Shown here piece by piece: positions 6,552-8,377 of a stretch of 8,377 bases of DNA; position 1 is the first letter of the stretch; every line of letters starts with the position of its first letter. A model generated the notes under the pieces. It saw nothing but the letters and a program-made list of their open reading frames with translations. It had not been told where the DNA came from and did no database searches. Origin of the DNA: Draconibacterium sp. (GTDB lineage Bacteria; Bacteroidota; Bacteroidia; Bacteroidales; Prolixibacteraceae); contig JALUZN010000265.1 of NCBI GenBank assembly GCA_027011835.1, positions 1 to 8,377 of the forward strand. The letters are read 5' to 3'. The translations under genes and the position numbers were made by a program.

Positions 6552-7960
6552 TAATTAATTTCTTTTGCCATTTCTATGGCCTTTTTTAATGCTGCCAATT
6601 TATTGTTCACTTCCTGCAATTCGTTCTCTTCCTGCGAGTCGGCAACAATACCGGCACCTGCCTGGTAAAAGAGTTTGTTGTTTTTGCTGAGAAAAGAACG
6701 AATCATAATTGCATGGTTTAAGGTTCTGTCGAAACCGAGATACCCGATGCAACCGCCGTAATAGCCACGATTTTGATTTTCGTATTTATCAATCAGTTCC
6801 ATAGCTTTATATTTTGGTGCCCCCGATAAAGTTCCGGCAGGAAACGTTTCGCCCAAAACTTTTATCAGGTTTGTTTTGTCGGTAATTTCTCCCGATACCT
6901 GCGAAACCAAATGAATAACATGCGAATAAAACTGCACTTCGCGGTAGGTTTCAACTTCAACTTTATTTGCATTTCGGCTAAGGTCGTTTCGTGCCAAATC
7001 GACCAACATTACATGCTCGGCATTTTCTTTTGGGTCTTTGCTCAACTGTTCGGCAAGTGCCCGGTCTTGCTCGTCGTTTCCGGTGCGTTTAAATGTTCCG
7101 GCAATGGGATGAATAAACGCTTTATTATCGTGAATTCGAATTTGCGCCTCGGGGCTCGAACCAAAAATACGGTAGTTGCCAAAATCGAAATAAAAAAGGT
7201 AAGGCGATGGATTTATGGAACGCAATGCACGATATACATTAAAGTCGTCGCCGGCAAACTGTTGCGAGAACTGACGGCTTAAAACAATTTGAAAAACGTC
7301 ACCACGGTAGCAGTGTTCCTTTCCTTTTGTAACCATCTGCCGATATTCATCGTCGGTAATATTTGATGTTTCGTTACCGAGCAGTTCAAATTTGTTCGTC
7401 GAAAAATTTAGATTTACCAAAAGATGATGAATATAATCCATTTGAGACGCCTCGTTTTCGAGCAGGTTTTCAACAATATGAATTATGTTCTTATGGTGGT
7501 CGATGGCAACCACGTATTTATAAAAACTGTATTTCACCTCCGGAATTTGGTACTCCTCTTTTTTGTCGGACGTGAATTTAATGCTTTCGAAATGTTGAAT
7601 GGCATCGAAATTCACGTAGCCAAATAAACCGTTTGCCGGCAATTCTATCTCGGTTGAATCGACATTAAATGTTTTAAAGAATGTATCGAGTTCATTGTCG
7701 AGCGTTCTTTTTTCAGAAAGGTTAAATTTCTCTTTTTCAACTCCCGGAAGCTCTTTTTCAACTTCTCCGTTATTTACCGTAAAGTTGGCAATTGGACTAA
7801 AGGCGATAAAAGAGTACGCATTTTCGCTTCCGTGGTAATCGGAGCTTTCGAGTAATATCGATTTCGGATAGAGGGTTCGCAGTCGCAGATAGATACTTAC
7901 CGGAGTAACCGTGTCGGCAAGAATCTTTCGAACTTCAGGTTTAAAATTTAGTGTTTTCAT
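6551..7960 (-). CDS. trpE: Anthranilate synthase component I
   Basis: TrpE converts chorismate to anthranilate using ammonia from TrpG, and is the committed, feedback-controlled step. It has 469 residues, normal for the family. The N-terminal domain carries LLESSD (36-41) followed by ENAYSFI, the region that binds inhibitory tryptophan. The chorismate-binding domain shows GSSPE (267-271), HPIAGTFKR (284-292), HVMLVDLARNDLSR (316-329), FPAGTLSGAPK (373-383), YYGGCIGYLGFD (400-411) and AGAGIVADS (434-442). PIAGT rather than PIKGT argues for anthranilate synthase over aminodeoxychorismate synthase PabB, as does the trp context. The ATG at 7960 gives MKTLNFKPEVRK. It is the first enzyme gene and lies 54 bp after the attenuator hairpin, so its expression should respond to Trp-tRNA through trpL. 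Confidence 0.97.
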   Translation of the reverse strand: MKTLNFKPEVRKILADTVTPVSIYLRLRTLYPKSILLESSDYHGSENAYSFIAFSPIANFTVNNGEVEKELPGVEKEKFNLSEKRTLDNELDTFFKTFNVDSTEIELPANGLFGYVNFDAIQHFESIKFTSDKKEEYQIPEVKYSFYKYVVAIDHHKNIIHIVENLLENEASQMDYIHHLLVNLNFSTNKFELLGNETSNITDDEYRQMVTKGKEHCYRGDVFQIVLSRQFSQQFAGDDFNVYRALRSINPSPYLFYFDFGNYRIFGSSPEAQIRIHDNKAFIHPIAGTFKRTGNDEQDRALAEQLSKDPKENAEHVMLVDLARNDLSRNANKVEVETYREVQFYSHVIHLVSQVSGEITDKTNLIKVLGETFPAGTLSGAPKYKAMELIDKYENQNRGYYGGCIGYLGFDRTLNHAIMIRSFLSKNNKLFYQAGAGIVADSQEENELQEVNNKLAALKKAIEMAKEIN

Positions 7961-8014
7961 AGTATAAATAATTTAATTTTTCTTTCCTATTATTTTAGGT
8001 TAAAAGAGGTGCCT

Positions 8015-8054
8015 AAAAAAAGCGGCTTATCGTAAATCGATAAGCCGCTTTTTT
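8015..8054 (-). terminator. Intrinsic terminator/attenuator of the trp operon
   Basis: Read on the minus strand: an A-run, GCGGCTTATCG, a 5-nt loop ATTTA, CGATAAGCCGC, then seven T. The 11-bp perfect GC-rich core extends by six A:T pairs. It lies between the leader peptide and trpE, where an attenuator is expected. Because both flanks are A/T runs it could also stop plus-strand transcription, although no plus-strand gene points at it. Downstream, TTTTAGG and CCTAAAA (7993-7999 and 8012-8018) form another 7-bp inverted repeat overlapping the U-tract. Confidence 0.9.
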
Positions 8055-8093
8055 GCAATAGCATCTTCTCTCTTTACGATTTTTGTAAAAAGT
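8029..8093 (-). promoter_or_regulatory. Candidate alternative RNA pairings of the trp attenuator
   Basis: Two competing pairings can be drawn in the leader RNA. CUUUUUAC (8092-8085) pairs with GUAAAGAG (8077-8070) across a 7-nt loop, with one G-U. Alternatively AUCGUAAA (8080-8073) pairs exactly over 8 bp with UUUACGAU (8036-8029), the loop and first four nt of the terminator 3' arm. A ribosome stalled on the Trp codons (8109-8101) would cover the first partner and free the second. This fits the 1:2 versus 2:3 scheme but is inference. The antiterminator touches only the loop side of the terminator. Confidence 0.45.
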
Positions 8094-8136
8094 TACTTAG
8101 CCACCACCAATTATTTGTTGTTAAATCTCTCATCAT
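8074..8136 (-). CDS. trpL: trp operon leader peptide with three tandem Trp codons
   Basis: A 20-codon frame, MMRDLTTNNWWW followed by LSNFLQKS and TAA. The three consecutive TGG codons (8109-8101) have no plausible reason in a random 20-residue frame directly upstream of a terminator hairpin and trpE. In known trp attenuators the ribosome stalls at such codons when charged tRNA-Trp is scarce, allowing antitermination; with ample tryptophan it finishes the peptide and the terminator forms. The peptide itself probably has no other role. Either of the first two ATGs (8136 or 8133) could be the start. The first overlaps the stop of the upstream HepT-like gene as TAATG, so reinitiation after that gene is possible. 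No Shine-Dalgarno motif is visible, usual for Bacteroidota. Confidence 0.88.
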   Translation of the reverse strand: MMRDLTTNNWWWLSNFLQKS

Positions 8137-8377
8137 TACAATAGTTCTTTTATTTCATTCTTAAGAATCGGCAAATGCTTTTTTATTGTTCCCCAAACTA
8201 CTCCATCATCAATTTTATCATAACCATGAATTACTCTGTTTCGCATACCGATAATTCTTTTTGCACTCGATATTTTAATATTTTTATCGATTTTCAATAA
8301 TGCATTCATCGCCTCGCCGATAATTTCCAATTCCCTTTCAACAGCTCTTCTCACCATTTTATTCTTTTGGTATTGAA
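8136..8377 (-). CDS. HepT-like (DUF86) ribonuclease toxin family protein, N-terminus cut by window edge
   Basis: The frame is open to the right edge (residues QYQKNK precede the first in-window Met at 8357), so this is the C-terminal ~80 residues of a protein of about 110. It shows the DUF86/HepT pattern: ERELEIIGEAMNALL (an amphipathic helix), then GMRNRVIHGYD. The latter is the R-x4-H-x-Y motif: Arg39, His44 and Tyr46 counted from the Met at 8357. In studied HepT proteins the Arg/His pair is the RNase active site and the Tyr is AMPylated by the MntA nucleotidyltransferase antitoxin. Such a partner would be expected just upstream, outside the window. VVWGTIKKHLPILKNEI closes the fold. The Met at 8357 is probably internal. 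Its TAA overlaps the trpL ATG, so the trp promoter lies inside or upstream of this gene. Confidence 0.82.
   Translation of the reverse strand, partial: QYQKNKMVRRAVERELEIIGEAMNALLKIDKNIKISSAKRIIGMRNRVIHGYDKIDDGVVWGTIKKHLPILKNEIKELL

Noticed and set aside
6911..7282. Plus-strand open frame of 123 codons
   Set aside because: It is antisense to trpE, which has full catalytic motifs; no independent support.
8194..8200. TAGTTTG as the trp promoter -7 box
   Set aside because: The spacing is one nucleotide short of TAnnTTTG and no clear -33 TTG lies at the right distance; too weak to list as a feature.

Overview
The window holds a complete tryptophan biosynthesis operon on the minus strand of an AT-rich bacterium, almost certainly a member of the Bacteroidota. 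Support for that is the gene order trpE-G-D-C-F-B-A with every enzyme on a separate polypeptide, the lack of clear Shine-Dalgarno sequences, a TAnnTTTG-type promoter match near the left end, and dispersed repeats of kinds common in that phylum (GAAGCAATC/CGTCATTGCG arms, GCAAAG octamers). A marine or sediment Bacteroidia lineage such as Marinilabiliales is my guess, not something the sequence proves.

Layout in the direction of transcription (right to left). The right edge cuts a HepT-like (DUF86) ribonuclease/toxin gene (8377-8136). Its TAA stop overlaps the ATG of a 20-residue leader peptide, trpL (8136-8074), with three consecutive Trp codons. A strong intrinsic terminator hairpin (8054-8015) follows, then trpE at 7960. 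This is a classic-looking ribosome-mediated trp attenuator. After it come trpE (7960-6551), trpG (6491-5856), trpD (5638-4652; an in-frame ATG at 5707 lies in repeat DNA and is probably not the start), trpC (4637-3849), trpF (3703-3077), trpB (2912-1731) and trpA (1333-557). Beyond trpA lie about 200 bp of AT-rich spacer and an unrecognised 63-codon gene (362-171).

The seven enzymes cover chorismate to tryptophan: TrpE/TrpG (anthranilate synthase), TrpD (phosphoribosyltransferase), TrpF (isomerase), TrpC (indole-glycerol-phosphate synthase) and TrpA/TrpB (tryptophan synthase). All show intact catalytic motifs.

The gaps between genes are unusual. Four tandem copies of a ~95-bp fold-back repeat fill most of the 397-bp trpB-trpA gap, and a fifth copy sits between trpF and trpB. 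Each copy is built from ~10-nt submotifs (GTGATTTGTA, GAGATTTATT and similar) and its second half is roughly the reverse complement of its first. In both places the repeat begins at the stop codon of the upstream gene, and the copy after trpF supplies that gene's stop. A second repeat family, with inverted GATTGCTTC/GAAGCAATC arms, fills the trpG-trpD gap. Together with the attenuator, these would give the operon mRNA several structured segments.
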